In this document: in pieces, positions 52,771-64,000 of the stretch
Layout: each line of letters begins with the position of its first letter
Numbering within the stretch: the first letter of the stretch is position 1
From: Globodera rostochiensis
Lineage: Eukaryota; Nematoda; Chromadorea; Rhabditida; Heteroderidae
Reading direction: 5' to 3'
DNA length: 64,000 nt
Assembly (NCBI GenBank): GCA_018350325.1
Contig: JAEVLN010000016.1
Span: forward strand, 920,018-984,017
Notes under the pieces: model-generated
Database searches by the model: none
Seen by the model: only the letters and a program-made list of their open reading frames with translations
What the model was told of the DNA's origin: nothing
Program-made: the position numbers and the translations under genes

Positions 52771-54743
52771 TGTTTCTTTTCCAAGGCCGGTGTGTGCGCG
52801 CGCGTCAGCTGCACGAAAAACAACAAAAAAAATTTTTTGCCAAAATGTTTTAAAAATCAAAAATTAGCGCGCAACGAAACGCCAAACAAATAGAAAAAAT
52901 TAAAAAAAAAAAACAATCAATCTCAACGGACACATTTTTTTTGTTTTCAATGTCAATGTACGATACGGCACGGTACGTGTACGGTCAAACTGGAGACAAT
53001 AAGTTAAATGGGAGAGAAAGACAAGACACGACATGACACAAATGCTTTTCCTGCTGAATGGAATGATAATCAATTTACAATTATTGAGCGCCAATGGGCA
53101 GGGTGAAAATTGCGCAAGCAGAGTTGGCGCCGGGGGCGGCGTTGTGAAGCGAAGGGCGCGTGCCAAACATAGAAAAAATGCTTTTGGTTTCATTAAAATT
53201 TTTGACAATTTTTTTTGTTGTTGCTTCTTTTAAATTCGACTGAATAATTTAAGTCTGAAATAATTCTTCTTTTGAAGTTCAATTCAACAATTTCAGATTG
53301 AAATAATTCTTCTTTTGAATTCAATTCAATAAATTTAAGTTTGAAATATTTCTTCTTTTGAATTCAATTCAACAATTTAAGTTTGAAATAAATGTGCCTA
53401 ACGGACTTCAAAAATATTGCAAAAAAAAACGTCGCTTAGCTTCACTTCACTTCACTACACGCCGCTCATTGGACCAAAAAAGTAGTATTGACCAGAGAAT
53501 GAACATGACGACAGCGCGCCAAAGCCCACCACACAAAATGCGTTTTAAAAAAAAAAATCAAAAACAAATTTTCTGATTGAAAAATGGCATTTTTTTTTTT
53601 TTGCCAAAAAACCCCCATCATTTTTTGATGCCACATTTTTATGTGGTGGCTTTGCCGACAACTGCTGGGAAACAAACAAAAAACAAGAACAAGAACAAAC
53701 AAAGCACAAATAATTGTGTGCGCAAAGCCATCTCCATCTCCATTTTGTATATGGTCAAAAGTGGGGGGGGGGGGGGGGGGGGGGAGAAAAATGGCACTTG
53801 AGACAACAGGCACACACACATTTTTTTTTTGGTAGGTACTATTTTGAGGGTGGGGGAACGCAATTACAAAAAAAATTCAAAAAAAAACAAAAAAAAAAAG
53901 AGAAGAATTTATTGCGCCCGGCGGCGACGCTGACGAGGCGACGGACAGCACATCCATCCATCCATCCATCAATCATCAAAACCAGTGCCATCCAAGCCCC
54001 ACCAAATCAGTCCGGAAAATCAGAAGAAACGGCCTCCACCCGTGCTCAGTCGGCCCAACGCCAGTTCCACCTTTATATTTATTTATTTGTGTGTGTGTGT
54101 GCTAATTAATATTAGCCTTTAAGGCTTAGTTTGTTTCAAAAAAATTTGGGTCGCCTCCGGGGCCGTCGTGAAAAAAATTCGAAACAAAATAAAGCGAAAA
54201 TTTTGAATGTATTTTGTTGGGAGATGGCGGCGCTTTCAAAAGAAGTGAGTTCCCCCCCTCCCCCAGGGCCATATGCTGGAGGGGGGCAAGCGGGCCATGC
54301 CCCCCCCGAAAAATTTTTGAGTAAAAAAACCATTGGGGGTACCCTTTTTGTTTTTCAAAATTATCAATTTTCTTAACAAAAAAAATTCCATTAAAAAACT
54401 CAAAAAATTGTTCCCATCGGCGCCTATCGGCACTGCCGACCCGCCCCCACCGCAGCAATTCTCAAAAAAATAAAATTCGAAAATCGGCAAATTTTCAAAA
54501 ATTTTTACGCATTTTTTCAACAAAAATGTTAAAAAATTGAACGAAAATTCGAACTATTTTTAAACGCAAAAAGCACCCCCTAAAACTCTAGATTCGTTCC
54601 TGCTCCCCTCCCCTCCCCCCCTCCCTCACTCTTTTTCAGGGTTTTCGTTGACAAAACTTTGTTTTTTGTTTTTTTTTTCTTGGCGTTTTGTTTGTTTGTT
54701 ATAATTTAAAAAAAAAAAATGAACGCCACAACGCGCGCATCCA
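52771..54743. other. region between COX11 and the 84-aa gene
   Basis: No supported gene. It contains a fourfold degenerate repeat of about 42 bases at 53231-53400 (word TTCTTCTTTTGAATTCAATT), a 22-base G run near 53764, A-tracts, a GC-richer patch at 53915-54070 without a convincing frame, and a dispersed CGGCGCC-type repeat at 54245-54480 also seen elsewhere in the window. Confidence 0.5.
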
Positions 54744-55062
54744 TCAATCAAAATCACCCACCGACCACTCCGGCATTGCGCCAGTCGCGCCATGACGTCC
54801 GCCAGCAGCAGCGTCCACATTCATCATCAAGTACGGCTCCAACGAGATGGTGCTGCTACTGTTGTTGTTGGTGTTGTTCATGTAGCTGCTGTTCGTGTTG
54901 TTGTTGTTGTTGTTGGTGGTCTTCAACAACAAAATTTTTTTGTAATATTTTTATCAAATTTATTAATGGATTTATAAATAATACCGTCGTGCCCTTCGTC
55001 GGCCCCTTGAGCGCAAATGCGTGTCGCCGAAACTTTGTACGATTTGGTGCCAGCGTTGACAT
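54744..55062 (-). CDS. possible small protein, 84 aa, function unknown
   Basis: I do not recognise this protein. Two exons join in phase 0: 55062-54985 and 54920-54744, removing a 64-base intron with a GTATTA donor and a TTGAAG acceptor. The product starts MSTLAPNRTKFRRHAFALKG, a basic segment, then a long Asn/Ser/Thr run, then SLEPYLMMN and a C-terminus ending in MPEWSVGDFD. There is no signal peptide or membrane segment. The stop of the upstream same-strand 190-aa gene lies 409 bases before this ATG. The base composition is clearly richer in G+C than the flanking A/T tracts, which supports coding. The Asn run comes from an AAC repeat and might inflate the appearance of an open frame. Confidence 0.45.
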
Positions 55063-55471
55063 GGCACCACCGCTGTCGTCAGTTTCAAAGCCAATCGCTA
55101 AATTAGTTTTTTTTTTAAAAATAATTTCACGAAAATTATTATTTTTTTTGGTGAAAAAGAAAGAACGATTATTCTCATATGCATTTCATCTTAATTTTTT
55201 ATTATGATTTTTTGCATTTTTTTATTTTAGTTTATTTGTTGTCATACTATATAATATGTCCGTCAAAAAGAACATTTTTGTTGTAAATTTTATAAACGAG
55301 TTGCTCAAATATGGCATGGCATAAAATTTTATAAACAAAAAATTTTTTGGGTCTAAACATAAACGTCACAAAAACCCAACTTTTTTTTTATGGAATATTA
55401 AAAATTGCATAAATGCCACCAAAAAAAAAACAAAAAAATCAACAATTTTATTTCTTTATTTATTTTTATTT

Positions 55472-58326
55472 TTAATTTATACAATTTGTCAGTCTGTCCA
55501 ACTCCGCGTCCAGTCGGGCAGCCAAACGGCGCAAATGGGCAGCCACCAGCGCGCGGTCGTCCGTCTCGAAGGTGTACCGGTCGAAGATGGCCGAGTTGGG
55601 CCGCGCGGCGTCCACTGACAGCGAAAATTCAAAATCGGCGACCAACAAAGTGACATCTGTTGGAATTTTTTTTTTGTTTTTAGAGAATTTTTAAAAATTT
55701 GGCAAAAAATTTCAAAAAAAAACAAAAAAATTCCTTCCAAACTCACGCGCGTGACGCTGAAATATGACCATAAACTTGGCGCTAATACACAGCGTAAAGT
55801 GCAAAACCCATGAAAAAACAAAAAAAAAAATAAAACATTTTTTTTGTTTTTAGAGAATTTTTAAAAATTTGGCAAAAAATTTCAAAAAAAAACAAAAAAA
55901 TTCCTTCCAAACTCACGCGCGTGACGCTGAAATATGACCATAAACTTGGCGCTAATACACAGCGTAAAGTGCAAAACCCATGAAAAAAAAAAAAAAAAAA
56001 AAACATTTTTTTGTTTTTAGAGAATTTTTAAAAATTTGGCAAAAAATTTCAAAAAAAAAACAAAAAAATTCCTTCCAAACTCGCGCGCATGACGCTGAAA
56101 AATGCCATAAACTTGGCGCTAATACACAGCGTAAGGTGCAAAACCCATGAAAAAACAAAAAAAAAATTTGTACGGGACCGGGGAGATTGGAATTTTGTAT
56201 TGACAAAGCCCAAAAAAATTTGGAAAAATTTTGCAAAAAATTTCAAAACAAAACAAAAAATTCCAAACTCGCGCGCGTGACGCTGAAATATGCCAAAAAG
56301 TTGTCGCTAAAATGTCCATGCCGCCATTTCAACGCAAGATGCAAATTCCTGGCCCGGATGGAAACAAACTTTTTTTTTTTTACAATCTTTTAAAATTTGT
56401 TTAAAAAAAAACAAAAAAAATTTCCAAACTCGCGCACACGTGCCGCTGAAAAATGCCAAAAACTGGCACTAATTCACAGCGTAAGATGCAAAAACCATGG
56501 GTACGGGATCGGGGAGATTGGAATTTTGTATTGACAAAGCCCAAAAAAATTTTGGAAAAAAGTTTTCAAAAAAAAAACAAAAATTTTTTTTAACCATCTT
56601 TCGCTGACGACTGCGCACGGTCACACTGACGAGCCAACGCGGGCAAACGGCCGGCGCTGAACTGACGCAAATTCTCAACTGTTTCACTAATGGACGAATG
56701 GAGACGGCTCTGAATAAAACAAAACAAAAAATGTTTTTTTTTTTTCAAAATTTGGTGTTCGACAACTCTAACAAAATAATCCGCAAAAAAGCCGAGCACG
56801 GGGGCTTGGACCTTCCCTGTCCCGGTCATAACATCCAAAATGCTCAAAAATTTCTTTAAAAAAAAACACCCAACCCGAGCTCGAAAAAGCCCGGGCTTCT
56901 TCTCGGCCAGGTCCCCAGACCCGACATGGCATAAATTTTTTTTCCTTCAAAATTTGGTTTTCAAAACGCAAAAAAATTAGTCCGAGTAAAAAAAACACGC
57001 TTTTACACAACATTTTAACAATGAAATCAAAGCGTCCCCCCCCCCCCCAGGGTTGATTAAGCATTTTTCTTAAAATGCTAACAAAAAAACAGATATATAT
57101 ATATATATATAATATGTATCATAATTAGAGCCCGGACTTCTTGAGCTTGGAGCGAGACGAGACTTTCGAGAAAAAACAATCTCGGATCTTGAGAAATTTT
57201 ATTCGAGATGAGTATTATTTTTTTCGAGAATCTCGTCTCGAGAATCTCGAGTCGAGATACGTCTTGACCGGGCTCTAATCAATAAGTTAATATAATGCAA
57301 ACTTTGAGTCGATTGCCCCAGCTCGGGTGGAAACGGCGCGTCGTCAGCCGGTCCATCAGCGGCGTGGCGCCGCCGCCGCCGCCACAGCCGTACGATGCGG
57401 TCATGGAAATGCGCCGAAGTGATGCAAATTGGGCCACCAAATTGTTGCACATGTCCAGTTGGGTGGCCAACTGTACGTACGAATTGAATGGAATGGTAAA
57501 TAATGATAATTTTTTTTAGGGTTCAGCCCCGTCCCGGAACCCCGACTTTTTTGAATTTTTTGGGGGGTTTTGCTGGGAACAATCCCGAACCCTGTCGTCG
57601 TCTTTTCCAAACATTTTGAGTTACAACAACAACAAAAAAAAAAGAAAAAATGTTCGGGTCGACTGTAGAGACCGAAATTTTTGAAGAAAAAAAATCCCGG
57701 ACCCGGACTTAGCAGGATTAAAAATCCTGGTTTCCAGGAAGGATATCCTGGGTTCTGTGTGCTGTTTCGACGAAAATTGATCAGCCCAGGATTCCGGATC
57801 AGGAGTGCTGGACAATACTGGTGGTCTCTGGGTCCAGGTACTGTCCGGACTCTAGTCGACTGTTCAAAATGCGGGGTTCACAGTTTGAACACCCAGAATT
57901 CGTGTTCTGTACTTACTCATTTTGTGAATGTCTAGACACCACCAAGCAATTCGTAAACAAAATGTTACATTTTGCCACCCTACGTTTTGTTTCCGCTACT
58001 GAGGTCAAAAGATTCTGAAAAAATTTCGGAATCGAAACCCCTTCAAATTTTCGGAATCCGGGGTTCGAAATTGATCGAATTTGAGTTTTTTTCTCGGGTG
58101 GAAAAACGGCAAAACGTACGGACACCAAATTCAGTACGGACACCAAATTCAGCATTTTGTTTTTTTAAGAATCTGTAAATTTTGCAGTTTTTTTTGATCA
58201 TCGTCTTCCTCCTCCCTCCACCTGTTCGTGCATCTCCTGGACAGCACTGCTCAGCTTGATGTTCATCGCCATCTCGTCCTTCCCGATCGCTTCCGGCGTC
58301 GTCGTCAAAGTCGCTGACGGAGCCAT
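55472..58326 (-). CDS. unrecognised 190-aa helical protein
   Basis: I cannot assign a family. Four phase-compatible exons: 58326-58222, 57470-57303, 56709-56595, 55656-55472; 573 nt in total, stop TAA. The start MAPSATLTTTPEAIGKDEM has an ATG in a good context after A/T-rich sequence. The product looks mostly helical: SSAVQEMHEQLATQLDMCNN crosses the first splice junction, SETVENLRQF lies in exon 3, and a leucine-spaced helix near the end (ALVAAHLRRLAARLDAEL) could form a coiled coil. A Gly run sits in exon 2. No membrane segment or signal peptide. The second donor (AAA/GTTTGC) is weak. Intron 3 contains repeated units carrying splice-like signals, so the real transcript may include extra short exons. 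A small subunit of a larger complex is a guess only. Confidence 0.62.
55670..56480. repeat. ~150-bp repeat in intron 3 of the 190-aa gene
   Basis: Units at about 55675, 55845 and 56005 are nearly identical; two more diverged copies follow at about 56220 and 56395. Each contains AACTCACGCGCGTGACGCTG and TTGGCGCTAATACACAGCGT. On the coding (minus) strand each carries acceptor- and donor-like signals, discussed under findings. Confidence 0.9.
57126..57277. mobile_element. MITE, TAGAGCCCGGAC family
   Basis: Ends TAGAGCCCGGACTTCTTGAG and GTCTTGACCGGGCTCTA; interior of TCTCGAGA words. It lies in the minus-strand 190-aa gene, 26 bases beyond the exon end at 57303. Confidence 0.72.
57592..57671. repeat. 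dispersed 80-bp repeat, copy 1
   Basis: Contains CCAAACATTTTGAGTTACAA, an A tract and GTTCGGGTCGACTGTAGAGA; nearly identical to 63921-64000. The end word TAGAGACC matches the TAGAGACCGGA terminus. Confidence 0.85.
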
Positions 58327-59521
58327 GTTTTTTGAATTGACGAATATGATCAATGGAAACAAAAATAAATGTAAATGTTCACAGAAAAAGTTAATCGCTC
58401 GCTCGCAAAAACAAATCTGTGGAATTTTAGGAATCAAATTTAAATCTAAATCTATGTTTGACAAATGATCGAAAAGACAAGAAAATGACAAATTTTATAA
58501 AAATGAAACGCTTTTTTTTTGTTGTCAAAATTAAATTCATAAAATTGAATTGTATGGATTACACTAGAGCCCGGCGGGACTGGGACTCCATGATCACTAA
58601 AATCATTTTTTTGTTTGAAAGGACTCACAAAAATTGTGGCATTGTTTATACCGGGAAATCCCGTTCCAACCACCCACAAAATAAGTTCAGGATTTTTTTC
58701 AAATGCCGGGCTCTATACATAAAATTTGCTTTGTCCGGACTATAAGTTTCAACGGACAAACGATTTTGGCAAGGTTCAAAAATCGAAAGTTAAACTCCTA
58801 CAATCTGCAAAATGCTTCTAAAAGCCGGTTACGCAACTAAACCTTCCCCAATCGAAGATCAAAAATAAGATTTCGGGGTCCAAAAGTTTCACTGATTTTT
58901 GTGAGGGCGGGTCGGCGGTGCCAAGAAAATTTAGGCACCTGAATCTGCTAAGAAAATTAGTCCAAAAGATCGCTAAGAGAAATTTTTAAATGTTTCGACC
59001 CCTCCAAATCAAAAAATTTCTTAAAAAAAATAAGAACACAGCGAGAGTTACGTAACTTGCAAGTCGAATACACAAAAAATGGTGATGAATACATTGAACA
59101 CGATTGAATTGGGCAAAACAGAAACGTACATAATATTTCGGTGATAAATTCAAAACAAATAATAAAATTGTGACTCAACACAAAAGCGCAACATATCGCC
59201 GTTCCGACAAATTAGCTTCAAATTTTTATCAAGACATTTTTATTTGAGCTAAATATGTATTGTGATGAAGAATAATAATATATTTGAATAGAGTCAGTCG
59301 GAGATGCATTTTTTTTTGTTCGATCATTAACAGAATAAATGAGAGAGAGAGAGGAGAGAGATTTGAGGACAACTAACGGCACAATTTCTAAAAAAACAGT
59401 AGTATAAGTCCATTTAAATTTTTGTTTGCCAATGCCAACAAAAACAAAAAAACATTTTCTTTAACGGGACGAAACAAAATGCCTCAATAAAACACCGCGC
59501 AAGTTGGTAAAACAAACATCA
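58327..59521. other. region between cornichon and the 190-aa gene
   Basis: AT-rich sequence without a supported gene. It holds one TIR element (58565-58715, listed separately), a diverged CGGCGGTGCC repeat near 58912-58922, and a GA microsatellite near 59340-59360. Confidence 0.5.
58565..58715. mobile_element. MITE, TAGAGCCCGG family
   Basis: Ends TAGAGCCCGGCGGGAC and GCCGGGCTCTA. The interior does not show the usual iterated word, so this copy may be closer to an ancestral form. Confidence 0.6.
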
Positions 59522-62500
59522 TCAGGTCGTCACCATCGTGTAGATCATGCTGAAAAACAACGGGGGTCAAATTTGGGCATTTTTGTTTTGATGCCAAATT
59601 TTTTGTTGTTGCAAAATTTAAAACATAATTTTTAATAAAGATGATATAGTTTGGAAGGGAGTGAGTGACTGGACTGACGGTGGGGTATCGGGATCCCGAG
59701 CCCGATTTTCTGGAATTCCAAGTTTTTGGTCCCGAGACACCCGCTCGGCCATTTTCTAATCCAAATTTTTCAACGTTTAATCGGTCACCAGTGGAGTGGA
59801 CGGTTCCACCGAATTTTAAATTTCAACAAAAAAAAAGAAATAAAAAAGAGAAAAAAGCAACAATGTGTCCAACACCAGCAGAATTGGTGCACAAAAGTGA
59901 TGAATATTTTTGGAGAGGTTGCTTTAGGGGTGTTCACCCCCGATCCCCGACGGGGACGGGGTCTGGGGGTCGGGGAGGCACCGGGGTTTGCCATGTCGGA
60001 GGTCGGGGACGACCCCATTTTGGGGCTCGGGGGTCGAGGAGGAATCCTAGTTTGTCGGTCACCAACCAAAAATTTGAGCTAATGGAAGACTGCCTACCTC
60101 AAAACAAACTAAACCAAATCCACATAAATGGAGTGGACGGTTCGCCCGAATTTAAAATTTCAAAATAAAAAGAAATAAAAAAGAGAAAAAAGCAACAATA
60201 TCCAACACCAGCAGAATTGGTGCACAAAAGTGATGAATAATTTTGGAGAGATTGCGGGGGGTGGGACAATAATTTACAAGCGAAAACCGATGGTTTTGGG
60301 GGAGTGGGGGGGACATTCGATTTTTTGGTGCACAAATTGGGGAAAGAAAGGTCACCACCATTGGCGCAGCGATGAAGAGGGCAGGGGAACGACACAAAAA
60401 TAATTGTGAGGGGGAAAAAAAGGCAAAAAATTGGGGGGGGGGGAGAAGAATGGTTAAAGGAGGTTACAGTTTTTTTTTCTCTATAATTTTGCATTTTCAA
60501 AATCAAATTTAATAAAAAAAAAAAACACACACACACAAAATAATTTTGTTAAGTTTTCACAAAAACGGCTTGCGCCTCCCACGTGGCACACTTAGCCAAG
60601 AAATGCTTTTTTGAAAATTCTTCTTTTTGAAAATTTCTAAGACCAAAAAGCATAATTCTTGTTCAGGAAATTCTCAGTCTCCAAAGCGACAACACGCCGT
60701 TCCCACCGTTTCCCCACTACCTAAACACCATTAATTCAAGGCAAGTCATCCATCATCAGGCCCGTATTTGCCCGAAATGAAATTTGAGAAAAAACCATAA
60801 AGGGGACCCTATTGTTTTGAATTTATACAATTTTTTAAACAAAAATTTCGATCAAAAATTTTCTCCGGCGGCGCATGTCGGCACCGCCGACCCCCCTCCC
60901 CACCCCTAAAAACCGAGCATTTTGTAGAAAAATTGCTTAACAAAAATGCAAAAATACACCCCTAAGAATCGACTTTCACCCACCCCCCTCCGAAAATTTT
61001 TCTAGCCATGACCCTGATCATCATCATCAACAGGTGTGAGCTTTGCGACAAGAAGAGGATAAAAACTGATAAAATTTGGGGGGAGGGGGGGGGGGGTGAA
61101 AGTATTTGATTCACTCTCCGGGACTATCCATGGCCATGTTTGTCGTCGTCCCCATCGTTATGTTCCCCCCCCCCCCTCCCCCGACCCCTCATCGGCGGCG
61201 GCACCCCCAGCAGCCCATAATCCTCCTCCCCTCCCCATCATGACCTGCTCTGTACTCTCGCCCCAGAGAGGTCACCCCCACCCAACACCAAATTATCACA
61301 AACAACAAACACAGTAAAATGCAGCAGCAGCAAACAAACCGCTCATAGGCAAATAGGTCCCCCCCCCCCAGGGTCTGGGTAAGCGCCCCCAAAAAAGATT
61401 CTCGGATCAGTAATTTGGAGATCGAACAAGAGTCGGCACTCGAATAATCGGTGCCCCCCCAAGGGCTTAGTCAGAGCTTTTTTTCGGAGGGGGGGGGGGC
61501 TAATTGGAAAAAAAAAGTCAATCTTTAGGGGTGCATCTTTGGGTTTTATTGCATTTTTCTTAAGCAATTTTGCCCCCAAAAAGTTCAATTTTCAGTAAAT
61601 TTTTTCCCCGTGGCCAATGAGAATGCGGGAATGAACACGTCCCGGACTGTGAAAGTGTTGGAAAGTGGTGCCCCTCGGCACGGGTCATTAATATGTGTAT
61701 GTAAAAAAAGAATGATGATGATGATGAAGAGGGGTGGGGGGCCTACGAATAAAAAAAAAAAGCAAAAATAATTATGCAAATTTTTATGTGCTTAAGAGAG
61801 CAGTGGACGAATCCAAAAAGAGCGCCAGTGCCAGTGCATTTTATTTTATGGAATTTTCAAAAAAGCAAATTTTTTTTTTATGTTGATTTTTGATGGCAAT
61901 TTGTTAAAAAAATTGTAAAAGTGCAAAACAAAAGGGTCCCCACCCCTCTTGTTTTTTTTTCTCAAATTTCATTATGGCCCCCTGGCTACGGCCCTGAGTA
62001 GGTAAATTTAAAAAAAGAACTCTCTACATAAATTTTTTTTTTCAGAAACAAAAAAAATAGCGGACCCCCCACTCCAAAATGTGGAAAGTTTTTTTTTCAA
62101 AAACAAAAAAAATAGCGGACAAAAATACCCCCCCCCCCCACTCCAAAATGTGGAAAGTTTTTTTTTCAAAAACAAAAAAAATAGCGGACAAAACACCCCC
62201 CCCCACTCCAAAATGTGGAAAGTTTTTTTTCAAAAATGAAAAGTTTGGCCAAACGCTTTGCAAAGCAATAAAAAAATATGTATGCGTGGTAGGAAATTCC
62301 AAAACTTTATCATTATTCAAAAATTTTTTTTGCATTCCTTCCAAATTTAGTAAAAAAAAAAAAAAACTGACCCATACAAATAGATGAAAAACGAGACGAG
62401 GTAGAAGGCCAGCTTGGCCCAGCCTTCCCTGTTCACCAACTGCAGCTGATCATGGTTCCTGCAAAAATATAAATTTTTTTTGTTGTTTAAAATCACTTTT

Positions 62501-63518
62501 TTAACACCAAATTTTCTTATTACATAATTGTCGTGGGGTCGTAGATGCCCGGCGAGCGCATCACCGGACGATTGATGTAGCTGAACAAAACAACAATTTC
62601 GGATGTAAACGAAGGAAAATGTTAAAAAATTTTTGAAAATCGTCCCGTCTAGGCACTTTTCTGAATTTTAGGCCTGATTTTCTTTAAAAAATGGCTAAAA
62701 TTTTGTCATTTTTTCTAAATTTCATATCCAAAAACGTTGAAAAATTCGTTTTGCCGCCCGCTCTAAGTCATAGGCATCAATTTGTTAGCTCAACAAACCG
62801 CATGACGTGGTAGATGAGCAGCGGCAAGTTCCACACGATGGCAAACAGTTGCATGGAGAACAGAAAGAAGAAGAAAATGAACGAATGGATGCCATATTCG
62901 GGCAAAATCAACTGAAAAATTGGTACCATTTTATGATCCAAAAAATGCGGCCATTTGAATGTCAATTCGAGAGAAATTTGATGAATTCGGGAAAAAATTA
63001 TCTTTTAGAATTTTTAATTGCAATTTTGTTGGAAATTTTAGTTTTGGAAAAAATTTGGGTTCCTTGACCAATCCAAGCAACCTCTACTTTTGTTACAAAA
63101 TTTATCGTCACTTCTCTAGCGAATTTCGTTATAAAAAAAAAACTCTTTTTTTTATGGACCCCAGACGAAAAGTTCGTTTAATTTTTAGATATGTTCAAAC
63201 CTGGTTCATGTTCCGACACTGATCAATCGGATTTTTGTAGTCCGTTTTCAGCTCGTCAATGCAAATCACCTGAAAATGCATAACTTTATCTCTTAAAATT
63301 TGATGCCAAGTTTCCTCGGAATTTTTTGCAGTTTCGAAATAAAATTGAGACCCTTGCCCTTTTTTTTGGGATTTCAAATTTCATAATTCAAATCTAATTT
63401 TAACATCGCATAAATATTAAAAATTCCAAAAAGAAACCGTATAAATGGCGAAAAACACGCAGAACGCGACCGCAATCAGTGCAAACAGGTAACAGAAGGC
63501 GGCAAACGTAAATGCCAT
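59522..63518 (-). CDS. cni-1: cornichon family ER cargo receptor
   Basis: Cornichon proteins are small ER membrane receptors that load transmembrane cargo into COPII vesicles; in C. elegans the relative also influences glutamate-receptor export. Six exons: 63518-63438, 63269-63201, 62911-62799, 62580-62524, 62458-62372, 59549-59522. They total 435 nt, 144 aa, the usual family length. The start MAFTFAAFCYLFALIAVAF is the conserved first membrane segment. The next segments match the family: DELKTDYKNPIDQCRNMNQ, LILPEYGIH, a second hydrophobic segment, RPVMRSPGIYDPTTIM, and the last segment LAFYLVSFFIYLYGMIY. The final exon encodes only MIYTMVTT and a stop, after a 2.8-kb intron full of repeats. 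All junctions are GT-AG with matching phases. The gene is intact. The symbol follows C. elegans usage. Confidence 0.96.
59785..60255. repeat. diverged direct repeat in the last cornichon intron
   Basis: Two ~125-bp copies (about 59790-59917 and 60129-60253) share GGAGTGGACGGTTC, a poly-A stretch and CAGAATTGGTGCACAAAAGT, with a GC-rich insertion between them. Confidence 0.8.
62040..62235. repeat. ~65-bp repeat in the last cornichon intron
   Basis: Three copies of AAAAATAGCGGACAAAA with CCCACTCCAAAATGTGGAAA and T tracts. Confidence 0.9.
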
Positions 63519-64000
63519 GGGGCGGTGCGTTGGATGAATGTTTTATTTTGGTAGTCAAATAATTTTTGGCTAAAATGGAGTTTAGGTAACACGCTCGAAA
63601 GGGGGACCCTTTTGGTCTCAATTTTTGGAAACTAAAAATGATCAGAAAAATGTTATTTCATGCCCTGATTACGAATTCCGGTAATACTGTGCTTTGTGCC
63701 CCCCCCCCTTTTTCAAAAAAATTTTAAAGTCATATAAAACAAGTTTCCGGGGGTTTTCGGGGTCGCTGATCACGATTCTGACATTTATTTTACCCAATCC
63801 TTAATCCGAATTCTAACAATTTTTCGGAAAACAATTTTTTACAAAAAAAAAAATTAACATTTATTGACCAAAATCGACGCACATGCACGAAATGGAAAGT
63901 AACAGGACAGATGCACATGCTGTCGTCGTCTTTCCAAACATTTTGAGTTACAACAACAACAAAAAAAAAAAGAAAAAATGTTCGGGTCGACTGTAGAGAC
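63519..64000. other. sequence upstream of cornichon
   Basis: Presumed promoter side of cornichon; no supported coding sequence. The last 80 bases (63921-64000) are nearly identical to 57592-57671. Confidence 0.5.
63921..64000. repeat. dispersed 80-bp repeat, copy 2 (runs off the window)
   Basis: Near-identical to 57592-57671, differing by one T and A-tract length, so it was copied recently or maintained. Confidence 0.85.

Noticed and set aside
61096..61317. 73-codon frame in the cornichon intron
   Set aside because: Opposite strand to the host gene, C-run driven, no recognisable similarity.

Overview
This window is nuclear DNA from a nematode. It carries a DAF-12-type nuclear receptor, a class typical of nematodes, together with small introns of the GT...TTTNCAG type. 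Exons are GC-richer than the AT-rich non-coding DNA. Two features fit a plant-parasitic tylenchid such as a cyst nematode: splice donors that appear to be GC rather than GT, and a non-coding fraction full of poly-C/poly-G runs, satellites and small inverted-repeat transposons. That placement is inference; no species marker is visible.

Layout. Positions 1-19249 hold no gene I can support; they are satellite and homopolymer DNA, the likely 5' region of the receptor gene. Positions 19250-47365 (+) hold a 28-kb daf-12 gene, reconstructed here as about 23 exons with consistent splice phases and roughly 1,690 codons. Its DNA-binding domain lies in three exons (37988-39654) and its ligand-binding domain in seven (43541-47365). 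Its N-terminal half and hinge are long, full of Gln, Asn, Ser, Ala and His runs. Its introns hold GATC-rich satellites and nested MITEs.

Positions 48820-63518 (-) hold four genes facing daf-12. In transcription order they are cornichon (59522-63518, 144 aa, complete), an unrecognised 190-aa protein (55472-58326), a tentative 84-aa protein (54744-55062) and the mitochondrial copper chaperone COX11 (48820-52770). The same-strand order, with a 409-bp gap between the second and third genes, would allow an operon, but this is not shown. daf-12 and COX11 converge with about 1.45 kb between their stops.

The genes have no obvious shared pathway: dauer/steroid-hormone control, ER-to-Golgi cargo export and cytochrome c oxidase assembly. 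The striking content is the non-coding DNA. Several TIR element families have target-site duplications that can be read exactly, and their interiors are iterations of a short word taken from or resembling their own termini. In several cases they sit inside introns of the two best-supported genes.
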